The position numbers were made by a program, and so were the translations under genes. The notes beneath the pieces are model-generated. The model ran no database searches. It was not told the DNA's origin and saw nothing but the letters and a program-made list of their open reading frames with translations. This document shows, in pieces, positions 1-5,054 of a stretch of DNA of 5,091 bases. The first letter of the stretch is position 1, and each line of letters starts with the position of its first letter. The stretch lies in contig PXTV01000150.1 of NCBI GenBank assembly GCA_003022985.1, positions 2,542 through 7,632 on the forward strand, read 5' to 3'. This DNA is from Bacteroidetes bacterium SW_11_45_7. Its GTDB lineage: Bacteria; Bacteroidota; Bacteroidia; Chitinophagales; SW-11-45-7.

Positions 1-40
1 GAGCCAATCCCGCCTCAGGCAAGAGGAGACAGGTATACTT

Positions 41-100
41 AGGTACGTGTTTTTGCGATGATCCTGAAATAGGTACGCATTTTTGTGATGAACCTAAAGT
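41..100. repeat. Two-copy 30-bp tandem direct repeat
   Basis: Two abutting 30-base units, 41-70 and 71-100, agree at 24 of 30 positions by eye. Each starts AGGTACG, continues through a T-run and GYGATGA, and ends near CCTRAA. The second unit overlaps the proposed ATG of the lipoprotein gene at 88. A shorter match to the core (GTAC, one base, CATTTTT) lies at 554-565, ahead of the BaeRF7 gene. The units could be paired binding sites for a regulator, or the remnant of a coding repeat, because 30 bases is ten codons and one frame stays open through both. The sequence alone does not decide between these. Confidence 0.6.
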
Positions 101-541
101 TTTTCTTACTTCCTTCTTTTATGTGCTATTGATCCCGGCTTGTGATGGTAGCGCTCATCAACAAACCGAGGGAAAAGAGCTAACCGGGGCAGAACCCTTA
201 TCAACCAACGAACAAAAAGAGGATACTGGTAGAAGTGAACAATGATCTTTTCGGGTTCTTAAGCATAAAGTAGAAAAAGAAGCTACTGAGACCCGCCAAC
301 GTATGAACAAAGTGCTTGCCGTGCTCAATGATAAATTCAACCTAGATAGTGCCCGAAAAGAGGATTTAAGGGAGAAAATCAAAAGCTGAGTGGTTTCAAG
401 CATAAATTGAATAAGAAAATTGAACGGCTCGATAGCATCCGGGCAAAAGAGGCCATCAATCAGCTTGACCAGGCCATTCAACGTTTAGGGGAACAAGTAC
501 ATGAGCTAATGAAGAAAGATACACTACCTTATGGCCGATAG
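88..541 (+). pseudogene. Disrupted coiled-coil lipoprotein gene (two -1 frameshifts and one in-frame TGA)
   Basis: No single frame is open here, but joining three frame segments gives a plausible 151-residue lipoprotein. It begins with a lysine, a hydrophobic stretch and a lipobox, MNLKFFLLPSFYVLLIPAC, so the lipidated cysteine would be residue 19. A polar linker follows, then a highly charged helical region (for example ETRQRMNKVLAVLNDKF and KKIERLDSIRAKEAINQLDQ), ending at TAG 539-541. Frame 1 is left near 116-125 for frame 0, and frame 0 near 378-386 for frame 2; each break is repaired by one extra base in a T-run or A-run. An in-frame TGA at 243-245 interrupts the middle, with coding-like sequence on both sides. 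The family is not recognised. If the frame breaks are assembly errors, the TGA would still truncate the product to about 50 residues. Surface or periplasmic location is inferred from the lipobox. Confidence 0.6.
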
Positions 542-553
542 AAAAACTTATTC

Positions 554-565
554 GTACTCATTTTT
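554..565 (+). promoter_or_regulatory. Possible isolated copy of the upstream repeat core
   Basis: The 12-base stretch GTACTCATTTTT matches the core of the 71-100 repeat unit (GTACGCATTTTT) at 11 of 12 positions. It lies about 65 bases ahead of the candidate -7 box of the BaeRF7 gene, a plausible place for an activator or repressor site. T-rich intergenic DNA produces such matches by chance, so this is a weak call. Confidence 0.2.
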
Positions 566-631
566 CATCCGGGTCTTTTTTACTTGAGGCAGAAATACCT
601 TATCTTAATAACGGTAAGTGAATTGTATTTT

Positions 632-639
632 TAGATTTG
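632..639 (+). promoter_or_regulatory. Candidate Bacteroidetes -7 box for the BaeRF7 gene
   Basis: TAGATTTG matches the Bacteroidetes primary-sigma -7 consensus TAnnTTTG exactly and ends 23 bases before the ATG at 663. No clear TTTG -33 element lies about 20 bases upstream, so the promoter would be weak or activator dependent. Its position argues that translation starts at ATG 663 rather than at the in-frame GTG at 618, which would lie upstream of the transcript start. Confidence 0.4.
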
Positions 640-662
640 GACGTGAAAAAAAGAAGAGTTTT

Positions 663-1838
663 ATGACAATATTTGAAAGAAAAGATTTTGAGCGACTGGC
701 TAAGGTTGATCAAGACCCAAGTGTGTCGATTTACATGCCAACCCATCAATCCGGCATGGAAACATTAACGGGACAGGATGCCAAATTGTTAAAGGATAAA
801 GTTCATGAGGCCAGGGAGTGGCTCATAAAAAAAGGATACGAGAAGAAAGATGCTGATGATTATCTGCAAAAGGCCTATGACTTAGTAGAAGATACTTCGT
901 TTTGGCGCCATCAATTCGATGGTTTGGCCGTTTTTCTTTCAAATAACTTCTTCGAGTACTACAGGGTACCACTTAGCTTTGATGATTTGGTAACAGTCAA
1001 TCAAAAATTCGACCTGAAACCGCTTTTACCATTACTTTCCGAAAATGATCGTTTCTATCTGCTAACATTAAGTCAACAAAATGTCCGGTTGTTCGAAGGG
1101 AATGTGACGAGTCTGCGGGAGGTTGATATTAGTGAAAAAGCTCCTCAGAGTTTAGAGGAAGCACTTGGCAAGGAGGAGCCGGAAGATGAATTACAACATC
1201 ATGCCATACCTCCATCTGGTAGTGGAGGCGCTACACAGCCGGTTTATCACAGCCATCGCTCAGAGGCACACGAAAAGCAGCGGGAACTCCGCAAATTCTT
1301 TAGCAGAATTGACGAAGGACTCCGGGAAGTGCTGCCTTCTGATCCAAACAACCGCACGCCCCTTGTTATAGCAGGCGTGGATTATCTTCTGCCCATTTAC
1401 CGCGAGGTCAATAGTTATAAGTATTTACTGCCTGAAGGCATACAGGGGAATCAGGATCATGAAGTGCTGGACCGCCTTCATGAGAAGGCTTGGCATATCA
1501 TCAGCACTCATTTTCACGATGATGTGGAAAAAACCAAAGAACGATTTAACAGGGTTTATGGCGCTGGCAAAGCTTCTGAAATCATCGATGAAATCATCGT
1601 CAATGCTCAATCCGGCTTAATTGACACCCTTTTCCTCGAGCGCGGTGTTGATTTTTGGGGTAAAGTAGACCTAAGCCAGAATAAAATCGAGCAGCATAAA
1701 AATTACGAGGATGGTGATGAATGTTTGCTGAATTTAAGTGCCGTGAGTACCATTCTTACGGGCGGACAAGTGTACTTGTTGGACAGGGATGATTTGCCTG
1801 TGACCAATTCACCCGCTGCTGCTATTTTTAGAAACTAA
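663..1838 (+). CDS. BaeRF7-type bacterial release-factor-like (eRF1-related) protein
   Basis: This 391-residue protein has the family marks I associate with bacterial archaeo-eukaryotic release factor family 7: an N-terminal VSIYMPTHQSG stretch at residues 21-31, PLVIAGVDYLLPIYREVN at 233-250, and a C-terminal VSTILTGGQVYLLDRDDLP followed by SPAAAIFRN at 361-391. Relatives are predicted, from their kinship to eRF1 and Pelota, to act on the ribosome or in translation quality control; no biochemical role is shown here. A glycine-rich loop at 186-192 (GSGGATQ), followed by a basic helix, sits where eRF1 has its GGQ loop. ATG 663 is chosen over the in-frame GTG at 618 because family homology begins at MTIFERKDF, an AAGAAGAG stretch lies just upstream, and a promoter-like box occupies 632-639. 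It is followed after 95 bases by the universal stress protein gene on the same strand, suggesting a shared stress context. Confidence 0.85.
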   Translation: MTIFERKDFERLAKVDQDPSVSIYMPTHQSGMETLTGQDAKLLKDKVHEAREWLIKKGYEKKDADDYLQKAYDLVEDTSFWRHQFDGLAVFLSNNFFEYYRVPLSFDDLVTVNQKFDLKPLLPLLSENDRFYLLTLSQQNVRLFEGNVTSLREVDISEKAPQSLEEALGKEEPEDELQHHAIPPSGSGGATQPVYHSHRSEAHEKQRELRKFFSRIDEGLREVLPSDPNNRTPLVIAGVDYLLPIYREVNSYKYLLPEGIQGNQDHEVLDRLHEKAWHIISTHFHDDVEKTKERFNRVYGAGKASEIIDEIIVNAQSGLIDTLFLERGVDFWGKVDLSQNKIEQHKNYEDGDECLLNLSAVSTILTGGQVYLLDRDDLPVTNSPAAAIFRN

Positions 1839-1875
1839 TATGGGCAGAGCATTTTATGAAATTCCTATGTCTTGA

Positions 1876-1898
1876 ATTCATTTCAAAATCAAATGAAT
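1876..1898. other. AT-rich inverted repeat between the BaeRF7 and Usp genes
   Basis: ATTCATTT at 1876-1883 and AAATGAAT at 1891-1898 form a perfect 8-base stem with a 7-base loop. There is no T-run on either side, so it is a poor intrinsic terminator. It lies 36 bases before the Usp start codon and could be an operator or a weak mRNA hairpin. A TAATTTG sequence at 1904-1910 is one base short of a proper -7 box. Confidence 0.3.
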
Positions 1899-1933
1899 CG
1901 CTGTAATTTGGCAGCTCAAAACAAACGTTTCCA

Positions 1934-2788
1934 ATGAGTAACAAGATCCTGATCCCTGTTGACTTCTCAGATGTGTCCCATAACGCCCTGGAATACGGTG
2001 TTGCTTTTGCTGAAAGCATCGGGGCTGATGTAACGCTGTTTCACTCGGTATCTTACCCGGGTGCAGATCCCTTAGCTCCTGCCTATGATCATTCTGCAAC
2101 AGTAGCTCAGTCCGAATTGATCAACCAACGCGAAGATGTTGCCCGTAAAAATATGCAAGAGCAGGTTGATCAACTCAAGCAACGTGAATCTCTTAAAGGG
2201 TCCATTGACTACGTGGTGGCAGTTGGCTTCCCTGTTGATGAAATTATCAGGGTAACAGACGAGAACGATTATTCCTCTGTTGTAATGGGTACAAAAGGGG
2301 AGAGCAATTTTGAAGATACTATCCTCGGTTCTATCACAAGCAATGTCATTCGCAAATCGAATAAGCCTGTTCTGGCCGTGCCCGAAGGGACCTCATTTAA
2401 TGGCATCAACAACGTAGCGTTTGCTACCAACTATGATGAGGGGGATAAAGATGCTGTCCATAAACTATTGGACATCACGAAAAATTTCCCCGATGCACAA
2501 ATTAAAGCCCTACACGTACGAGCTGAGGATGAAAATGATGAGGAAAATGCTAATCAACTGAAGGAAATGATCAAAAATGAACCTTATGGGGACAGGGTTG
2601 CCCTTGATTCTATTGAAAGTGATGACGTGGAGGAAGGTATCAATCAGTATATAGAAGAGAATAATGTAGATATTGTAGCAATGCTTATGCGCAATATGGG
2701 CTTTATACGCAGAATGTTTGACCCCAGTTTGACAAGAAAAATGGCTTTTCATACAAATGTGCCATTGTTGGTCTTTCACCACAAGTAA
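1934..2788 (+). CDS. Two-domain universal stress protein (UspA family)
   Basis: The 284-residue product consists of two UspA domains in tandem, a cytoplasmic stress-protein layout common in Bacteroidetes. The first domain (about residues 1-150) opens with KILIPVDFSDVSHNAL, including the conserved Asp10. It carries the full ATP-binding motif G-2x-G-9x-G-S as G119, G122, G132 and S133, followed by the typical NKPVLAVP strand. The second domain (about 155-284) keeps the fold signature ending VPLLVFHHK, but its phosphate loop is replaced by MRNMGFIRRMFDPSLT and lacks the glycine pattern, so it probably does not bind ATP in the same way. Usp proteins support survival of starvation, oxidative and envelope stress; the partner is unknown. 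ATG 1934 gives the standard N-terminus. No strong Shine-Dalgarno is present, as is usual in this phylum. Confidence 0.92.
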   Translation: MSNKILIPVDFSDVSHNALEYGVAFAESIGADVTLFHSVSYPGADPLAPAYDHSATVAQSELINQREDVARKNMQEQVDQLKQRESLKGSIDYVVAVGFPVDEIIRVTDENDYSSVVMGTKGESNFEDTILGSITSNVIRKSNKPVLAVPEGTSFNGINNVAFATNYDEGDKDAVHKLLDITKNFPDAQIKALHVRAEDENDEENANQLKEMIKNEPYGDRVALDSIESDDVEEGINQYIEENNVDIVAMLMRNMGFIRRMFDPSLTRKMAFHTNVPLLVFHHK

Positions 2789-2987
2789 AAGCAAGAAGAA
2801 CTACTCGTTACATTTGCGCTTGGGTCTTGCGCAATAGTGACTTGGATTTGCTACCTCTTAGCGAACTGAGTCCAATTCCTGTAAAATAATGATTTTTGGG
2901 ATATGTTGCCGATAAGCAAGCAGTAATTATGGGTAGTTTTAACGATATTTATAAATAACTTATTGCTAAACGAAAAAAGTGATTATT
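2789..2987. other. 199-base intergenic spacer between Usp and the YtxH cluster
   Basis: No convincing gene lies here. It contains a 6-base inverted repeat at 2814-2834 (TTGCGC and GCGCAA, 9-base loop) shortly after the Usp stop. This could be a weak transcript-end hairpin but has no T-run. Imperfect -7-like boxes occur at 2891-2898 (GATTTTTG) and 2934-2941 (TAGTTTTA), neither with a well-placed -33 element. The promoter of the downstream three-gene cluster is probably in the AT-rich part, about 2885-2980. Confidence 0.35.
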
Positions 2988-3224
2988 ATGAGCTCAGGAT
3001 CAAAAGTATTGGTTTCGGTCTTAGTTGGTGCTGCGGCAGGCCTTGTTGGCGGTTTACTCGCGGCTCCGAAAAGTGGTGAAGAAACACGGGAAGCGAACAG
3101 GTTAAGAATGACATTCAGCAACAAGCTGAAGAAACCGTTCAAGAGCTCGAATCAAAGCGCGATGAGCTCGGCAATAAACTTAAGGAAGAAACTGATAAGG
3201 CAAGGAACAACTTCAGCTAATTAG
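2988..3224 (+). CDS. YtxH-like membrane-anchored protein, frameshifted
   Basis: The first 33 residues are typical of YtxH/gas-vesicle-like small proteins: MSSGSKVLVSVLVGAAAGLV forms a glycine- and alanine-rich membrane anchor, followed by LAAPKSGEETR. After this the open frame turns into atypical basic sequence ending at TAG 3222-3224. The frame one base back instead encodes a classic acidic amphipathic tail (GSEQVKNDIQQQAEETVQEL, later KLKEETDKARNNFS) ending at TAA 3218-3220. A single extra base near 3086-3092, for example in GGG 3088-3090, restores a normal 77-residue protein. Family members are anchored by the N-terminal helix with a helical cytoplasmic tail; their exact role is unclear. 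ATG 2988 is preferred over the in-frame GTG at 2979 because the family start is MSS. It begins a cluster with the next two genes. Confidence 0.75.
   Translation: MSSGSKVLVSVLVGAAAGLVGGLLAAPKSGEETREANRLRMTFSNKLKKPFKSSNQSAMSSAINLRKKLIRQGTTSAN
3086..3092 (+). other. Frameshift site (-1) in the YtxH-like gene
   Basis: Upstream of this point frame 0 encodes the YtxH anchor; downstream, frame 2 encodes the expected helical tail. Frame 2 has a stop at 3077-3079, so the switch must lie after it. No X-XXY-YYZ slippery heptamer is present, so a missing base (mutation or assembly error at GGG) is more likely than programmed frameshifting. Confidence 0.65.
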
Positions 3225-3248
3225 TAGCTTTTTCTATTCACCAACACT

Positions 3249-3614
3249 ATGGAAGAGCAAGAGAGAGATTACGACTTTAAAAAGCTGAGAAGGGATGTGT
3301 ATCAATATATCCAGCAACAGCTGGACCTGGTTAAACTGCGCTTGACAGAAAATACATCCCGTACGGTAGCTGCTTTGATCACCGGGATTATTCTCTTCGG
3401 TTTAGCTTCTCTCCTTTTCCTCTTTATCAGTATAGCGCTTATCATCTTTCTTGGTGATTTGACAGGTGAGATGTATTATGGTTTCTTAATTGTAGGCGGT
3501 ATTTATTTCTTTTTCATTCTGTTGCTTCTCTTGTTTCGCAAATCATTGATCGAAAGACCTGTCATACGCACAGTAGCAAAATTCTTCTTTGAGGATGAAG
3601 AGGATAACGAGTAA
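3249..3614 (+). CDS. Holin-X / YqjE-like two-helix membrane protein (putative phage holin superfamily III)
   Basis: This 121-residue protein has a charged cytoplasmic N-terminus (residues 1-37, DVYQYIQQQLDLVKLRLTEN) followed by two hydrophobic segments at about 38-68 and 76-96, joined by a short GDLTGEMYY turn, then a basic RKSLIERP stretch and an acidic tail. This is the usual layout of the chromosomal family annotated as phage holin family or DUF1469/YqjE. Despite the name these are generally not lysis genes; they occur in non-prophage loci with DUF883 or YtxH proteins, as here. It lies 28 bases after the restored YtxH stop and overlaps the next gene by 20 bases, so the three are probably co-transcribed. 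A role in the cell envelope or membrane stress is inferred, not shown. No clear Shine-Dalgarno precedes ATG 3249. Confidence 0.82.
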   Translation: MEEQERDYDFKKLRRDVYQYIQQQLDLVKLRLTENTSRTVAALITGIILFGLASLLFLFISIALIIFLGDLTGEMYYGFLIVGGIYFFFILLLLLFRKSLIERPVIRTVAKFFFEDEEDNE

Positions 3615-4011
3615 CAGCATCCGGTCATTTAACGATATACGTGATCACAAGCGTGCTGTACGCAAGGAGATGCGTGAAACGAGAGGGCGCATTCAACACT
3701 ACCTGGAGCATTACTTAGCTGAATGGGCTGTCACAAGGAGCGTAAGTAAAAGCATCTTTACTGTTATGTCGCTATTAGGGGGCAACAAGCATAAATTCAT
3801 CAAGCGCATCATTGCTTATGGCGGTACAATTGCTTCTCGAACTGCTATCAAAAATTGGTTTACCGAACATCAGCGCGAAGACATGAAAGAGCGTTTCAAA
3901 AAAACAGCTGAAAATGCGCGATTGCGAACAATGGAAGCTGTTTATAAGGGTAGTCAGCCCGTTCTTTCCTTTTTGCAAAGAGTAGTTGGGAAAAAAAGAG
4001 CTAATTCTTAA
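3595..4011 (+). CDS. Basic protein of unknown function, third gene of the YtxH-holin cluster
   Basis: The 138-residue product is strongly basic and mostly helical by composition, with no signal peptide and no clear membrane helix. The most hydrophobic stretches are SIFTVMSLLGG (53-63) and FIKRIIAYGGTIA (68-80), which could be amphipathic or membrane-contacting. Charged helices flank them (HKRAVRKEMRETRGRIQ near 18-34 and REDMKERFKKTAENARLR near 94-111). I do not recognise a named domain. Position after a YqjE-like gene, with coding overlap, suggests a functional analogue of YqjK, but this is inference. ATG 3595 is preferred over the upstream in-frame TTG at 3589. Its TAA (4009-4011) shares bases with the stop of the convergent DHFR gene. 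Confidence 0.75.
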   Translation: MKRITSNSIRSFNDIRDHKRAVRKEMRETRGRIQHYLEHYLAEWAVTRSVSKSIFTVMSLLGGNKHKFIKRIIAYGGTIASRTAIKNWFTEHQREDMKERFKKTAENARLRTMEAVYKGSQPVLSFLQRVVGKKRANS

Positions 4012-4436
4012 TTGCTCTCTTCTCTATCATTTTTACGTTCCATGATGTAAATCGTAAAAGGGTAATCATGTTTTTGGTCTTTCTCATGATATTTCTCTGA
4101 TAGAATTTTCCACTTGCTCTCATTGAAAGCCGGGAAAAAAGCATCGCCTTCCAAAGTGGCGTGAACACGAGTCAGGTAGATACGATCCGCTCTATCGAGG
4201 CTGTAATGGCCGTTTCTGGTCACGACAATGCTTGTTCTGTTGGGTAAGGGCTTATCGAAGTAACTGAACGTCTTGCGCCCCATGATGATGTGGTGACCCT
4301 CCGTTTGTCTTTTGAAAAATTTGAAGTCGTCCGGCAAATGCCAAACCATGTCCTGGTCTTTGCCAAGCACGTTATTCTCGGATGCTGCTGCAATTAAGGA
4401 AATCAGCATGCGGTTGTGGTTCTCGTTTGTTGCCAT
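4008..4436 (-). CDS. folA: Dihydrofolate reductase with internal in-frame deletion
   Basis: The protein clearly belongs to the DHFR family, which reduces dihydrofolate to tetrahydrofolate with NADPH. LISLIAAASENNVLGKDQDM and VWHLPDDFKFFKRQ form the N-terminal substrate half, with Asp37 in the position of the catalytic acid. HHIIMGRKTF and KPLPNRTSIVVTRN follow, and YLTRVHATLEGDAFFP is a normal C-terminal part. Between residues 78 and 83 (4188-4205) the sequence jumps from HYSLD to RADRIYLTR, skipping about 35-40 residues that normally contain the helix before, and the strand with, the IGGG(E/R)xY loop that contacts NADPH. The 142-residue total includes a nonstandard extension of about nine residues, so the core is about 133 against the usual 160 or so. 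Both flanks stay in frame. The product is probably inactive, and another thymidylate or folate route would then be needed. Met10 (4409) is a plausible alternative start, as family members begin MISLI. Confidence 0.85.
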   Translation of the reverse strand: MATNENHNRMLISLIAAASENNVLGKDQDMVWHLPDDFKFFKRQTEGHHIIMGRKTFSYFDKPLPNRTSIVVTRNGHYSLDRADRIYLTRVHATLEGDAFFPAFNESKWKILSEKYHEKDQKHDYPFTIYIMERKNDREESN

Positions 4437-4490
4437 AGATTCTGCGCTTCAACGTTATTGTAAGAGCCTATGATTTATCTTCATACAGGC

Positions 4491-4498
4491 CAAATTTA
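4491..4498 (-). promoter_or_regulatory. Candidate -7 box for the DHFR gene
   Basis: Read on the - strand, TAAATTTG is an exact match to TAnnTTTG and ends 54 bases upstream of the DHFR start at 4436. A matching -33 TTTG is not evident at the expected spacing. It is nonetheless the best promoter signal between the two - strand genes and suggests DHFR has its own transcript. Confidence 0.4.
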
Positions 4499-4615
4499 CA
4501 CTGCTAAAGTGTTTGTAAGGGTGTTCCGGGAAAGAAAAATGAATGGTGATATGGAAACTGCCTTCAACTTTGGGAGATGATGAATTGAGGCCTGGGGTAA
4601 AACAAGTTCTTTTGG
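4499..4615. other. Spacer downstream of the MORN-like gene
   Basis: I see no gene, RNA or clear terminator here. A small palindrome, AGGCCT at 4589-4594, is not followed by a T-run on either strand. The rightward open frame that crosses this stretch is antisense to the MORN-like gene and has no coding character. Confidence 0.3.
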
Positions 4616-4951
4616 TTACCGGTCCTTGTACTTTTCTTCCTCAACAATTTCGCCTTCATCGTAACGCCTGCGCACCCTGTTACCCGATGAATCGGTTTCC
4701 ACCCAAACGCCATGCTTCACCCGCTCATCCTGGTAAATCACCGTATCTTTACGGTATTCTCCATACTTATCGAAGAGTTTGATGGTATCGGGTTGTCCTT
4801 GAAGGGTTCGGTACTGGTTTTTCTCTTCCTTTTCTTTGTTGTTGTCTTTGTCCATATGGAGGAAGCCGTCTTTTCCTTGAGCTGTTGCTTCAAAGCTGTT
4901 CAACAAGAAAAGAGAGGTGATAATGAGTGATAACGGGATTGTGTGTTTCAT
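4616..4951 (-). CDS. Small secreted protein with MORN-like C-terminal repeat
   Basis: The 111-residue protein starts with a Sec signal peptide, MKHTIPLSLIITSLFLLNSF, with a likely cleavage after ATAQ at residue 25. The start at 4951 is chosen over an upstream in-frame ATG at 5035 because the signal peptide begins there and the preceding 28 residues look like untranslated leader containing promoter-like boxes. After a charged linker (residues 30-50), residues about 56-110 contain LFDKYGEYRKDT, KHGVWVETDSSGNRVRRRYD and EGEIVEEEKYKD. This recalls the G-x-W-x(n)-G-x(n)-Y-x-x-G pattern of bacterial MORN_2 repeats. Such proteins are exported in many Bacteroidetes, generally with unknown function. 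It is transcribed toward DHFR, 179 bases away. Confidence 0.7.
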   Translation of the reverse strand: MKHTIPLSLIITSLFLLNSFEATAQGKDGFLHMDKDNNKEKEEKNQYRTLQGQPDTIKLFDKYGEYRKDTVIYQDERVKHGVWVETDSSGNRVRRRYDEGEIVEEEKYKDR

Positions 4952-4979
4952 TGAGCAAGTCTGGATTTGATTCCATCCG

Positions 4980-5011
4980 TAAATATAACAAATCAAGGAA
5001 GAGGAATCAAA
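4980..5011 (-). promoter_or_regulatory. Candidate Bacteroidetes promoter for the MORN-like gene
   Basis: On the - strand, TTTG at 5011-5008 is followed after 20 bases by TATATTTA at 4987-4980, matching the -33 TTTG and -7 TAnnTTTG layout with one mismatch. The start of transcription would lie near 4974, giving a leader of roughly 20-25 bases before ATG 4951. A second, perfect -7 box (TAAATTTG, 5015-5008) overlaps the -33 element and may serve an alternative start. Confidence 0.4.
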
Positions 5012-5054
5012 TTTATAATAGTAGCATTCGCTCATGCCTTACGCTAAGTATCTA

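Noticed and set aside
158..481. A leftward open frame of about 107 codons across the lipoprotein region
   Set aside because: It is antisense to a charged coiled-coil coding pattern, which by codon structure gives Leu/Ser/Phe-rich antisense frames. It has no recognisable domain, and the + strand segments give a lipobox and helical protein.
2814..2834. Intrinsic terminator after the Usp gene
   Set aside because: The stem is only six pairs with a nine-base loop and no T-run follows; kept only as a note in the spacer entry.
2791..2889. A 33-codon open stretch after the Usp gene
   Set aside because: It has no start codon, its frame continues backward out of phase through the normal Usp C-terminus, and it has no family resemblance; chance openness.
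2979..3224. Programmed -1 ribosomal frameshifting in the YtxH-like gene
   Set aside because: The switch must occur after the frame-2 stop at 3077-3079, and no slippery heptamer or clear downstream stem is visible there; a missing base is simpler.
3249..3614. Prophage lysis holin
   Set aside because: No endolysin, spanin or phage structural genes are nearby, and YqjE-like chromosomal proteins carry this annotation routinely.
4543..4782. Rightward open frame across the MORN-like gene
   Set aside because: Most of it is antisense to the secreted MORN-like protein, which has a clear signal peptide and repeat pattern; its own composition (His/Pro/Arg rich) is non-coding in character.
4952..5035. 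28-residue N-terminal extension of the MORN-like protein from the ATG at 5035
   Set aside because: It would bury the signal peptide at residue 29 and overlaps two promoter-like boxes, so the start at 4951 is preferred.
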